This document shows, in pieces, positions 16,601 through 25,380 of a stretch of 64,000 nt of DNA. The stretch lies in NCBI RefSeq assembly GCF_028898845.1, contig NZ_CP118574.1:2294001-2358000 (forward strand), written 5' to 3'. The position numbers and the translations under genes are program-made. The notes beneath the pieces are model-generated. The model worked only from the letters and a program-made list of their open reading frames with translations. It made no database searches and was not told the origin of the DNA. This DNA is from Streptomyces sp. WZ-12 (GTDB lineage Bacteria > Actinomycetota > Actinomycetes > Streptomycetales > Streptomycetaceae). Positions within the stretch are counted from its first letter, which is position 1. The number at the start of each line of letters is the position of its first letter.

Positions 16601-19349
16601 GTTCCCCGCCGAAGGCGTCGATGAGTACGGTCAGATGGGCGTCGAACTCGGCTCCGGGTTCGCTGAACTCCTCCACTGAGCGGACGGAGTAGACGAGTTT
16701 CGCGCTCCGGGTGCCTTCCGCGGCGTGCAGGAACGCCTCCGCCTCGGTGGAGGTGAACTGACTGTGCGCGCTGATGAGTTCACCCAGCGCCGCACCGGAC
16801 TCGGGGGCTTCCGGGTCGGACACGCACAGCCGAATGTCGTAGGTGAGGTCCCGGGTGGGGGTGCGGCGCTGCAGTTCGAGGAGGGCGTCGGCGACGATCT
16901 CCGCGCGGCCTGCATTGACGACGTTCACGACCAGCGTGCGGACGTATGGATGGAGGCGTACGTACCGCTCGATCCGGTCGGCGAGCGCCGTACCGGACAA
17001 CGCACCGGCTCCGCCTGCAGCGCGGGGGCCGGCGGCCGGGAGGCGCAGCGCTGTGGTGAGCCGGCCGAGCAGGCCACGGGGGTCGGCGGTCTCGCTGGGC
17101 AGGTAGGCGGCCCAGTACGGGGTGAGGTTGTCCGCAGCTGTCATGAGTCGGCCGTCCTGGCGCGGGACGGCGAACGGGAAACCCAAGGGTGAGAGTGCCT
17201 GAAGGAAGGAGTCTCGCGCGGCGACGACCCGTCGCTTGTCCTCACCGGCGAGGCGCACGGCCCAGTCCCGGCCCAGGGCCGACCAGGTCGCCAGCCAGAG
17301 TGCGCGGAGGGGGTGCGTCGGGGAGACGAGCAGGACGGTGTCACGCCCGCCGAGACCGTCGGTGAGGGTGATGGCCGCACAGTCGGTCTGCTGGATGCGG
17401 GCCAGCCCGACCAGCGCGGCACCCCGGGCACCGTCACCGGCCCGCTCCGCCTGAAGCGACTGAGCTTCCACCAGTTCCGCGTACGCCTCGGTGTAGGCGA
17501 CCAGTTCGTCCCGGACCACCTCGAAGTCGACAGCCTCGCTGACCAGGAGCTGATCGGTATCGGCCAGGTCTCCCGCCTGGCCGCACAGGGCGACGAAATA
17601 GGCGCGGCGCGTCGCGAGATAGCGGTCGTACGCCTCGGCGGCCCGCCCGGTCAGGGCCAGGGACAGGTCCTCCTCGCTCCCCTCCGGGGTCTCGCTGGTG
17701 CCGTCGGGGCGCAGTACGAGTCGGCGCAGGGAAGTGTCCTGGGGACGGGCGAGTAGGTCCTGCTGGAGTTGCACGAGCAGCGGGGAGAGCCGGATCTCCG
17801 CGCTTCCCGCCGTGTGGATGCGGGCGTTAAGGACGCGCAAGGGGCTGCGCGCCGACGTGGACTTCCAACGGACGTCCGTCAGCGTGACACGGGTCGAATC
17901 GTCCCCGGCGGCCAGCGCCTCGAACTGAAGCGAGCGCAGCGCTTGAGAAATACCGTCGTAGCGTCCGGCGCTGCGCTCCGGCGGCTCCTCGGCCTCTCCC
18001 TCGGGCACGACGTAGAAGCGTTCACTCTCGCCGCCGGGCAGGCCATGTACACCAGGAGCGATGTCGAGAGCGTCACCGGAGGCATCGAGCGGGGTGATCT
18101 TGAGGTAGTGCCACCCTTCCTCCCAGTCGATCTTGTTCAGGCGGCCCAGCGGTGCCTTGTAATCGGGCTTGGCCCGGGTCCCCTTGGCGACGTGGGCGAT
18201 CCGGCCGATCGGCCCGCCGCCCTCCGAGACAATCTCCACACGGAAGCGGTCAAGACCCTCCACCTTGAGCGGGGACGGTTCGATGGTGAACCGGGGCGTC
18301 AGTTCGCGGACGCCCTTGTCCCCAGCAAGCAGGTAGGGCTGCCCCACGATGGCTTCGAGGGCCGGGTGGGCCTGTAGCTCCTCGGTGTTGTCGCCGGCGG
18401 CGGGCAGACCGAGTTCGCGTACCTCGATGGAGACGATGGCGCGGCGCCGTTCATCGACGCGCCAGTTCCCGAAGGAGAGCGTCCAGTTCTCCCGGTCGAC
18501 GACGATACGCCGAGTCCATATCACCGGGTCCTCCAGGCCGCAGCGGGTGGCGAATCCCGCAAGCCTGCCGGCGAAGTCCGCGTCGGTCAGCCCCAGATCG
18601 AGGACGCGCTGGCGCTCCGAGCGGCTGGAGGTGGTGAGTTTGCCGACCAGCTTGCGGTTCCGCTCGGCCCGATCCCTGACGAGCGACGGGTCGGCGTATA
18701 GCTCGAAGTCGGGTACCAGGCCGAAGTGGTAGACAGCAGCCCCCGCGACCTGGTCGCGGTAGTCGTTGGTCCGGAGCGTCAGCAGGTACAGTGCGACGGC
18801 ACGGTCGCCCGTCTGGTGTCCGGGCCGGTCACGAAGTACGGCGAGCAGCTCGTCGACGCCTGGCCGCAGCCGGTCCGGTACTTGGTCGAGAAGGTGGTCG
18901 GCCAGCTGCGCGTAGGCGTCGCTGAGGGGTACTTCCTCGAAGGTCGCGATACCGAAGGAGTCCTCGGCGCTGACCCGGGTGCCCGGGGGGACGAAGACGA
19001 GGAGTGGTCCGGGCAGGCCGTTCCCGTTCCCGTCGTCGCCTTCGGTGCGGTTGCGGAGCTCGACCAGTTTGGTGCTGGTGACGACGGTGTCATGGTGCGG
19101 CTGTTCGGGAGCGAGGTCGTCGGCGGTGCCCAGGACGCAGACGGTGGCGGCAGGCCCGAGCGCCCCTCGGAGCCGACGGACCAGCGCGGCCGCGAGTTCG
19201 GACTCCACCTCGGTAACCCGCATGCAGTGTCCGGCGCCCCGCTCGCCGACCAGCTTGGCGAGGCGCGGTACAAGGACGCCTTCGAGGGCTTCGCGGAGGT
19301 CCTTCGCGGTGGGCTCCGCAAGGCCGGTGCTGGTGCTGGCGCTGCTCAT
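13656..19349 (-). CDS. mad8: Giant HerA-like ATPase of a MADS-like defence operon
   Basis: 1897 residues; the ATG at 19349 overlaps the preceding stop (TGATG). Residues 1 to about 1350 have no motif I can name; near residues 1180-1240 a segment with LDAHPELYAEVRRQARELGD and VEVKCY may be a nuclease-like fold (D..VEVK). After an Ala/Thr/Pro-rich linker (about 1370-1500) comes a HerA/VirD4-type ATPase: FGVQGGGKSYTLGS (Walker A, about 1537), KLVVFDEAHKY (Walker B, about 1766), then SILVASQDP. It matches my memory of the ATP-binding protein MAD8 of the methylation-associated defence system. It is the last gene of the operon. Confidence 0.75.
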   Translation of the reverse strand: MSSASTSTGLAEPTAKDLREALEGVLVPRLAKLVGERGAGHCMRVTEVESELAAALVRRLRGALGPAATVCVLGTADDLAPEQPHHDTVVTSTKLVELRNRTEGDDGNGNGLPGPLLVFVPPGTRVSAEDSFGIATFEEVPLSDAYAQLADHLLDQVPDRLRPGVDELLAVLRDRPGHQTGDRAVALYLLTLRTNDYRDQVAGAAVYHFGLVPDFELYADPSLVRDRAERNRKLVGKLTTSSRSERQRVLDLGLTDADFAGRLAGFATRCGLEDPVIWTRRIVVDRENWTLSFGNWRVDERRRAIVSIEVRELGLPAAGDNTEELQAHPALEAIVGQPYLLAGDKGVRELTPRFTIEPSPLKVEGLDRFRVEIVSEGGGPIGRIAHVAKGTRAKPDYKAPLGRLNKIDWEEGWHYLKITPLDASGDALDIAPGVHGLPGGESERFYVVPEGEAEEPPERSAGRYDGISQALRSLQFEALAAGDDSTRVTLTDVRWKSTSARSPLRVLNARIHTAGSAEIRLSPLLVQLQQDLLARPQDTSLRRLVLRPDGTSETPEGSEEDLSLALTGRAAEAYDRYLATRRAYFVALCGQAGDLADTDQLLVSEAVDFEVVRDELVAYTEAYAELVEAQSLQAERAGDGARGAALVGLARIQQTDCAAITLTDGLGGRDTVLLVSPTHPLRALWLATWSALGRDWAVRLAGEDKRRVVAARDSFLQALSPLGFPFAVPRQDGRLMTAADNLTPYWAAYLPSETADPRGLLGRLTTALRLPAAGPRAAGGAGALSGTALADRIERYVRLHPYVRTLVVNVVNAGRAEIVADALLELQRRTPTRDLTYDIRLCVSDPEAPESGAALGELISAHSQFTSTEAEAFLHAAEGTRSAKLVYSVRSVEEFSEPGAEFDAHLTVLIDAFGGEQHGSVTRHDIAHAPVHGLVQPTSSTYEDNEQQIVWRTMPRHGIALPAEDAEDLATLLSRLPGLLAGAAANVATAGQAPRHVPCTVLSLDNTDRALLYQAHQVGDWVVTIDRTLGLEYFDHAGQRDRPEYVIDYAPSLDSGLGHQIMVSSNSVDELRTLLGPTAQQHGLDVEQRHLNTFFEQLRLLSGNLAFKLASTAPTQRTEVLGLALARLYLDYQDALHNQIVVPLDAHPELYAEVRRQARELGDAHSFQRSDLALFHLDARTRTITCRLVEVKCYTALDDIGAYQRLKAKVTQQLGRSQTVLTESFDPAHINPDRVDRPVKNLALGSLLRFYLERAARHRTMGHAPRTAAHALLDSLDDGYALHFTRSGLIFDLAREGTDRELDDEVEFHRIGSDLITELINAIPTVRPGVPAPTAPAVEEQEENGAATAPTLALSQLAVPRLSDAEFRAPDVQDERDAKDAQEEDRGQAGGGKAVTILDTDEVPNGNETTPLTASERAGRETGPAQSVAAMTVPGADAAGAVPLSLSSEGTSSAAPPPGGTGNPLRTGTVPESQGFHESPTNDAQPTSVTPGPASPGGLPEIFLGVTRPSPQHGVLGEVAGRKVAVDLDETHTISLFGVQGGGKSYTLGSIIEMASLPAPPVNELPRPLATVVFHYSRTMDYAPEFTSMARPNDDQAQLQVLKERYGAEPQALLDVLLLAPADQVADRRREFPGIDVQPLAFSSAELQASHWRFLMGAVGNQSTYIRQLTRIMKSNRNNLNLGVIRQGVADSGMPDHVKQLAQERLNLAEDYIDDNARLTSLIRPGRLIIVDLRDEYIEKDEALGLFVVLMQLFAEARSGDAHFNKLVVFDEAHKYIDSPDLVAGLVETVREMRHKGMSILVASQDPPSVPISLIELSDHVILHKFTSPAWLKHLQKANTAFASLRSEQMAQLQPGEAYVWASKATDPAFTHGAVRMRCRPRVTRHGGETKTATGGQ

Positions 19350-20995
19350 CAGGCCGTCGCCCCCGTCGTCGCGGCCCCGATGGTGTACCGGGGAGTGATG
19401 GTCTGCGTCAGATAGGCATCCGACATGTCCTGGTAGTAGCCGATCTCGCGCAGCCGATTGAGGAAAGCCGCCGCGTTGGCCCGCAGGGCTGCCTGGTCGT
19501 CAAGGTGGGCGCCGGAGAAGCCGTCGCCGTCCGGCAGCTGGTCGATGTGGAGTCCGTACCGTTCGCGCAGCAGAGTGAGGAACTCGTCCACGCGCATGGG
19601 TGCGGTCCGCAGATTGCCGCTGTCGTCGTCGTCCTCCCTCAGGAGCGACACCTGGAGGAGCACTTCGAGCAGGCGCGCGTCCAGGACGAATCGCCGGACG
19701 GCGCTGTCGCGTCTGCCGCGCGGCTGGGCGAGCAGGGCACCGGGCCGGTGCTTGAGCAGCATCGAGTCGAGGCAGTCGATGAAGTAGCTGCGGTAGTAGC
19801 TGCCCTTGTAGTGCATCAGCATCTCGATGTACTCGTCGAAGGCGTTGAGCCCGAGCTGGGTGATCTGCTTCAGCTCCGGGGGAAGATCCTTCTCCTCGTC
19901 CCGTACGCGGGTGGCGCGCTGAAGGAAGAACGCCTCGCGTTCCTTGGGATGGGTGGAGAGCCGCCGCAGGACCTCGACCGGGGTGAAGTAGCTCCGGCCG
20001 ACGGGCGGGGCCAGCTTCTGGCTCTTGACGAGGTCCTCGGAGAACTCGTCGAGCTTCTTGATCTGATAGGTCGCCTGGATGAACCGCGTGATCCGCCCGT
20101 ACCAAATGCCGGCGCTGCGCTCGGCGAGCGCAGCCGCCGGGGTGCCGGGCACACCCTCGACGTCGACGAAGAGCCGAACGCGGTGCGGGCAGCGGTCCGC
20201 CGTCGGCGTGTCCTGATGCCCGGTCCGGCAGGTGGCGGGCGCCGATCCGGCCTCGATCACGGCGGGCAGCAGCTTCATCATCCGCAGGTGGTAGAGGGCC
20301 AGGTGAAAGGCGAAGAGGATCTTCAGGTAGTCCACGAGGACGGTCCGGGGCATGTGGTCCTGGTGGTAAAGCAGCCGCAGGACGTCCCGGCACAGTTGGC
20401 GGGCCGGTTCGGCGCACAGGGCGGGGTAGGGGGTGCGGGGGCGGGTAGTGTCGGGCCGGTCCCGCATCTGTCCGCCCGCCTGTTCCACCAGGTGGAGCAG
20501 CGCCTGGGTCTCCACGTCGGTGTCCGTCCCCGGGGTGATCTCCGCGGTGGCGCGGTCGACGTCGGAGAAGAAGAACTCGCGGAGCTGGTCCAGGGCCCCC
20601 TCGTCGGTGGCGAGCATCTCGTACAGCTGCTCGTCGGCCCCGTACGGGCGGGACTTGCGCTTGTTGCGGAACCGGTGGGTGAGACCGTGCAGCGGCCTGG
20701 GGCCGGCCACCGCCTCGGTGGCCTTGCCCCGGTTGACCATGTCGAGGAGATGGGTGGAGGCCCACCGGGTGGTGGTCTCCCGGTGGAAGCCGTCGAAGAC
20801 CTCCGGATGGTCCAGGAACAGCTTGACGAAGACGTCGACCTTGAGCTCGTTGGAGCGGTTGATCTTGCTGGGCATGCCCTGGTGCCACAGGCGCGCGAGC
20901 AGCCCGGTCAGGACACGGTCCATGTCCAGTGTCTTGTAGTCGAGCCGGCTGATGCCGGGGTGGTGGAACGTCCCCAGGGAACCGCTCAGCGCCAT
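19349..20995 (-). CDS. mad7: MADS-like operon protein, all-helical, unknown activity
   Basis: 548 residues; the ATG at 20995 lies 10 bp inside the end of the kinase gene and its stop overlaps the next start, so it is tightly coupled. The sequence is helical, with no catalytic motif I recognise. A Cys/His cluster (CRTGHQDTPTADRCPHR, about residues 255-275) could bind a metal but may be chance. Position between kinase and terminal ATPase corresponds to MAD7 of the methylation-associated defence system. Identification depends on gene order more than on motifs. Confidence 0.6.
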   Translation of the reverse strand: MALSGSLGTFHHPGISRLDYKTLDMDRVLTGLLARLWHQGMPSKINRSNELKVDVFVKLFLDHPEVFDGFHRETTTRWASTHLLDMVNRGKATEAVAGPRPLHGLTHRFRNKRKSRPYGADEQLYEMLATDEGALDQLREFFFSDVDRATAEITPGTDTDVETQALLHLVEQAGGQMRDRPDTTRPRTPYPALCAEPARQLCRDVLRLLYHQDHMPRTVLVDYLKILFAFHLALYHLRMMKLLPAVIEAGSAPATCRTGHQDTPTADRCPHRVRLFVDVEGVPGTPAAALAERSAGIWYGRITRFIQATYQIKKLDEFSEDLVKSQKLAPPVGRSYFTPVEVLRRLSTHPKEREAFFLQRATRVRDEEKDLPPELKQITQLGLNAFDEYIEMLMHYKGSYYRSYFIDCLDSMLLKHRPGALLAQPRGRRDSAVRRFVLDARLLEVLLQVSLLREDDDDSGNLRTAPMRVDEFLTLLRERYGLHIDQLPDGDGFSGAHLDDQAALRANAAAFLNRLREIGYYQDMSDAYLTQTITPRYTIGAATTGATA

Positions 20996-23900
20996 GTCGT
21001 CTCCTCCGCCCTCGCGATGTCCCCTGCGATGCCGGCCGCGGTGCCCGCGACAGCCGGACCGTCGCCGTCCGCACCGCTGTGGTCGTTGCCGGACCGTGCT
21101 GTCAGTTCTTCCATGTGCAGGACGGAGTCCTCGGTGCGGTGGATCCGTCGCAGGTCGTGCCCGTGTGTGGTGAGCAGGATCTCCTGGTACGGCACGGCCG
21201 CCAGCCGGTTCTTGAACACGGCGAGGGCGAGCTGCTGCCCTTGCAGGTCGGTCACGGACGGCCGGTAGCCGCGCTCGAACCGCTGGAGAAGCTCGAACAG
21301 GTCGAGCCGGATGTCGAGTTCGGCCGTGCCGCCCTGGCTGCCAGCCGGATCCCGGTAGCTCAGCCGCAGCGAGGTGCGCCCCGACTCGATGTACGGCGAG
21401 GCCGCCGCGTTACCTGATTCGAGCCGGAACCCTTCTGCGGGGAAGCGGCGGAAGGTACGGATGGTGCCGCCGGGTACGTCGCGCACCTTCAGCGCGAGAG
21501 CGTCGCCGATCCGCTCCGGGGCCACGAGTCCCTCACCACGGTTGAGCGCCCGCAGGATCCGGTCCCGCTCCTTGGTGCCCGTCTGCGTTGGGCGGGACAA
21601 CAGCGCCATGAAGTGCAGCACCGATGGGTACGGCAGCATTCGCTCCGCACGGTCCTCGTCGTGGAGTTCGAAGTAGAGCAAGCGGCGGGCCGCGTCCACA
21701 TAGTGGCGGTGGGCAGCGGCCTGGGAGACGCGTTCGGTGACCGACCGGCCGAGCTGCTCGAACGCGCCGCGCAGCAGTACGCGATCGCGGTCGCCGCGCC
21801 CGTCGACCGCGACCAGCGCCCGGTCCTCCAGGAGCCCGGCGTAGTCCAGACGACGGTCGAGCTGCGGTTGCGGGACCGCCGCCACATCGGCCTCGCGCAG
21901 CAGGGTCAGCAGTCGGTCCCGCTCGCGCGAACTGCCGTCGGCGGCGGCCGGGGCGCCGAGGTGGGCGGAGAAGTAGAAGCTGTCCAGGATCTCCTGACCG
22001 GAACCAGCCGCGTACAACTGGTGGATCTCGGCGCAGTCGCGGCCCGAGGTAAGAGTGTAGGCGAGCGCGGAGCGCAGGTCGCGCAGGGTGATGTGGAGCC
22101 TGCCGCGCAGCTGGGTCATCTCGTAGAGGCGGCGCAGCCGCCGCGCGGCCTGGGGGCCCGCGGCGGGGTGCTGAAAGGTCTGGGAATTGTGCCGGGCGTA
22201 GCAGGTGGCGGCAAGATCGCAGCGTTCGCAGTCCTCCCAAAACCGATCGTGCGTCATCCGGTCGAGCATGCGCTCCAGGAGCGATTCGCCGTCCTGCGGT
22301 TCGCCGTCGGCACCGAGGGGCCGGGCCGCGACATCACGAGCGTTGAGGTTGACGACGGCGACGGCCTGCCCGGTGTCCCGGCCCGCCAGTCCGAGGTTGG
22401 CCACCTTGGCGAGATGCGGGAAGCGGTCGTGGTGATGGCTGAGGAAGTCGACCAGACGCCCCTCATTGATGGCGATCAACCGGGTCTCCCCCGCGACCTG
22501 CCACGCCGATGCGTCGGCTCCGGCGAACGGTGCGAAGAACTCCCCCAGTACGTCGTCGCCGCTCACCTCACCCTCGTCCTGGCTGCCGTCGTGGTTGGTA
22601 CGGAACCGCTGCCCGTCTAGGGTGAAGTCGCTGCCGTTGGCCCGGCGCGGCCCGAACTGGGCGCCGAGCTCGCGCGCCTGGCGTTCGAATCGCTCTAGGA
22701 AGGCCGTCTTGCCGTCGCCCGCGTTACCGGTCACCACGACCAGCGCATGCCGGCCTTCCCGCAGTGCGGGCACGAGCTCCCGGTCCAGGGCCGTCTCGAC
22801 GTACACGGACATCGTGTGCGGGTCGAGGCCGCGGGTGCCGCGGTTGCTGCGGCGGCTCTGGCTGTACAGCGTCTGCAGGTAGGCCACGAACGGGTTGGTA
22901 TTCGGCTCGGGCTCCTGCGGCTCCTGACCGGTGCCGGGTTCCGACGAAGGCGCCGGGGGCTGCTCGGCCCGCTCGGACGAGGACGACGAGGCCACAGCCG
23001 GTGGTGGCGGTGCGGGGGCGACGCGCGCGGATTCCAGCGCCTCCAGCGCGCGCAGCAGTTCCTCAGCCGTGGAGAAGCGCTCCGCCCGGTACGGGGAGAT
23101 CGTGCGCAGCATGATCTCGGCGAAGCCGGGCGCCAGGTCACCGAACCCGCTGTACGCGGTGCGCGGGTCCACAGGCAGCACACCGGGCGAGGGCCGCCCA
23201 ACGCCCTCCCACGGGTACTGTCCGCCGGTCAGCGCCTCATACAGGGTGACCCCGAGGCCGAACAGGTCGCGGTCGGTGTAGCCGGAGGCATCGGCGGGCA
23301 CCTGGTCCAGGTCCGGCGGGGAGTAGCGAGGGCTTGTGTAGCTGTGTCCCTCGGAGGAGTCGGAGGTCTTGGAGATCCCGAAGTCGATCAGCTTGACGCC
23401 GTCGTCGGTCCACAGCAGATTGCTCGGCTTGATGTCGCAGTGCCACACCCCGCGCTCGTGGATGTGGCGCAACCCGCGCGCGGTGTCGATCGCGAGCCGC
23501 AGCACGTCCGCCGCGCCCATCCGGCCGCCACGGATCACCTCGGCGACGTCCTTGCCTTCGACGAACTCGAAGACCAGGTACGGGTACTCGTCCGGCGGCA
23601 TCAGCCGGTCCGCGTCCACCATCGACACCACATTGGGGTGCGGGGCGTTCTGCAGCCGGTCCAGGACGCCCGCCTCGCGGCGCAGCCGCTCCAGGACGGA
23701 GTCCCGGTCCCGCAGGACCAGCTTCACCGCCCGGTCGACACTCCGTATCGTGTCGTACACCCGGTAGGCCACACCGAACGAGCCGGGACGTCCAAGACGG
23801 TGGCGTACCAGGTACTTCGTACCGAGCTGGTGGTCGGTCGGCAGGTCACGGTAGAACTCCGGGCCCCGCGGACCGTCCTGCACGGGCTGCCCGGCGGAGG

Positions 23901-25380
23901 GCGCAGGAGGAGCCGGGGGAACTGCGGCCGAGGAGCCGATACGCCGGGCCGGAACCCTCCGCGCTCCCATCACCAGATCCAGGCGGCGCAGCGCCTCCAC
24001 GGCGGTCGGCCGGTCGTCCGGAGCCGTCGCGCACAACTTCTGCAGCCAGTGGACCAGTTCGACGCGGACCTCGGCGGCTTCGAGGACCTGCGCAGGGAGC
24101 CGCCCTGCCGCGTCGGCTTGCTCGGTGGCAGAGGTGAACGGCAGCTCGCCGGTGAGGAGATGGAACCCGAGGACACCGACCGCGTAGATGTCCGCCTTCA
24201 TTCCCATCGCCGCCGGGTCGGCATGGCACTCGGGCGCCAAATACGCGCGATCGGCAATCTGGTACGCCTCCCGCATGACCGTGTGCGCGCGGCGCTGCGC
24301 GGTCTTCGCGTACTCGAAACCGGTCAGCATCGCCCGACCGTCCTGCGCGATCAGCACGGTGGACGGGTTCAGCTCGCGGTGCGCGATCAGGCGGCTGTGC
24401 GCGTGGGCCAGGCCCATCAGCATGTGACGGATCGTCCGCAGCTTCGCGTCGGCGGTCAGCGGGTCTGCAGCTCCGTTCAGGTGCAGGGCGAGGGCGTGCC
24501 CGGGGACGTCGTCGTAGACGGTGACGAAGGAGTCCTTGTCCTCGTCGGCGAAGAAGTCCCGCACTCCGACGATGTTCGGGTGCGAGGGCAGCTTGCCGAG
24601 TGCCTCGTACGCGATGCCGATCCGCTTCTGCTGCTGGAGCCGCTCGGCCTCCGGCGCGTACGGATCGGCCCTGCGGACGGAGAGCCGGACCGTGCCCGAC
24701 CCCTGCACCGCGAGGGCGTTCTTCGCCCGGTACTCGCGGTGGACGTCGTCGCCCTCCTCCGGGCCCGTCTCGCTCAGTCGCTCGATCGCTTCCCAGCTGC
24801 CGAACCGCAGGGGGCCCGACGGCGGCCGGGACGAACCCTGCACCGCACGCACAATCAGCTCGTGGTGTGCGGAGACGTCCGTGTCGAAGCGGTTGGTCGA
24901 GGTGGGTACGCGGCTCACGTCCGCAAGTCGGCCGATCAGATCCGGGAGGGCGACGGTGTCACGGGCGTCGTGCTGGCGGGGCGTCCGGTCGACGAGCAGG
25001 GCGTCGGGTGCGGGCAGGACGACGAGGGCGTCTGTGTAGAGCCGGGACAGCGGACGGTGGGCCGTCTCCAGGAGCGTCTTCAGCTGCTTGGCGTGCCCGC
25101 GCAGCTTCGGCAGCGGGGAGCGGAACGGCGCCCGGTGAGAGGGCTGCCAACGGCCGCCGTCGACCTCGATGCGGCCCCGGGTGCCCTTGACGTCGATGAC
25201 GTACACGGCGTGCCCGGTGACCACGACGAGGTCGACCTCGAACAGCTCGTTCCGGTTGTACGGAATCTCGACGGAGTGCAGGACCGTCCAGTCGTCGGGG
25301 GCGTGATCACGCAGGTGCGCGATCACCCTCCGCTCGGCATCGTTGACGGCCTCCCCAACAGCAACGATCCTGGCACTCAT
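20986..25380 (-). CDS. mad6: NERD / pseudokinase / Ser-Thr kinase / NTPase protein (PglW-like, MADS kinase)
   Basis: 1464 residues from ATG 25380, whose A overlaps the S-subunit stop. The N-terminus (about 1-130) is a NERD nuclease-related domain (FEVDLVVVTGHAVYVIDVKG). A first kinase fold (about 200-470) has HRELNPSTVLI and TGFEY in place of HRD and DFG, so it looks inactive. A second kinase (about 530-800) has GRPGSFG, AVKLVL, HCDIKPSNLLW (about 645) and DFGIS, all intact. A P-loop NTPase follows (GNAGDGKT, about 883) with a Cys-rich patch (CERCDLAATCYARH). The NERD plus twin-kinase start is that of PglW of the Pgl/BREX-2 system; the added NTPase fits the MADS kinase MAD6. Confidence 0.8.
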   Translation of the reverse strand: MSARIVAVGEAVNDAERRVIAHLRDHAPDDWTVLHSVEIPYNRNELFEVDLVVVTGHAVYVIDVKGTRGRIEVDGGRWQPSHRAPFRSPLPKLRGHAKQLKTLLETAHRPLSRLYTDALVVLPAPDALLVDRTPRQHDARDTVALPDLIGRLADVSRVPTSTNRFDTDVSAHHELIVRAVQGSSRPPSGPLRFGSWEAIERLSETGPEEGDDVHREYRAKNALAVQGSGTVRLSVRRADPYAPEAERLQQQKRIGIAYEALGKLPSHPNIVGVRDFFADEDKDSFVTVYDDVPGHALALHLNGAADPLTADAKLRTIRHMLMGLAHAHSRLIAHRELNPSTVLIAQDGRAMLTGFEYAKTAQRRAHTVMREAYQIADRAYLAPECHADPAAMGMKADIYAVGVLGFHLLTGELPFTSATEQADAAGRLPAQVLEAAEVRVELVHWLQKLCATAPDDRPTAVEALRRLDLVMGARRVPARRIGSSAAVPPAPPAPSAGQPVQDGPRGPEFYRDLPTDHQLGTKYLVRHRLGRPGSFGVAYRVYDTIRSVDRAVKLVLRDRDSVLERLRREAGVLDRLQNAPHPNVVSMVDADRLMPPDEYPYLVFEFVEGKDVAEVIRGGRMGAADVLRLAIDTARGLRHIHERGVWHCDIKPSNLLWTDDGVKLIDFGISKTSDSSEGHSYTSPRYSPPDLDQVPADASGYTDRDLFGLGVTLYEALTGGQYPWEGVGRPSPGVLPVDPRTAYSGFGDLAPGFAEIMLRTISPYRAERFSTAEELLRALEALESARVAPAPPPPAVASSSSSERAEQPPAPSSEPGTGQEPQEPEPNTNPFVAYLQTLYSQSRRSNRGTRGLDPHTMSVYVETALDRELVPALREGRHALVVVTGNAGDGKTAFLERFERQARELGAQFGPRRANGSDFTLDGQRFRTNHDGSQDEGEVSGDDVLGEFFAPFAGADASAWQVAGETRLIAINEGRLVDFLSHHHDRFPHLAKVANLGLAGRDTGQAVAVVNLNARDVAARPLGADGEPQDGESLLERMLDRMTHDRFWEDCERCDLAATCYARHNSQTFQHPAAGPQAARRLRRLYEMTQLRGRLHITLRDLRSALAYTLTSGRDCAEIHQLYAAGSGQEILDSFYFSAHLGAPAAADGSSRERDRLLTLLREADVAAVPQPQLDRRLDYAGLLEDRALVAVDGRGDRDRVLLRGAFEQLGRSVTERVSQAAAHRHYVDAARRLLYFELHDEDRAERMLPYPSVLHFMALLSRPTQTGTKERDRILRALNRGEGLVAPERIGDALALKVRDVPGGTIRTFRRFPAEGFRLESGNAAASPYIESGRTSLRLSYRDPAGSQGGTAELDIRLDLFELLQRFERGYRPSVTDLQGQQLALAVFKNRLAAVPYQEILLTTHGHDLRRIHRTEDSVLHMEELTARSGNDHSGADGDGPAVAGTAAGIAGDIARAEETTWR

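Noticed and set aside
15423..16679. 418-codon plus-strand frame, Val/Glu/Gly-rich
   Set aside because: Antisense of the giant HerA-like ATPase gene; no motif or ribosome-binding site.
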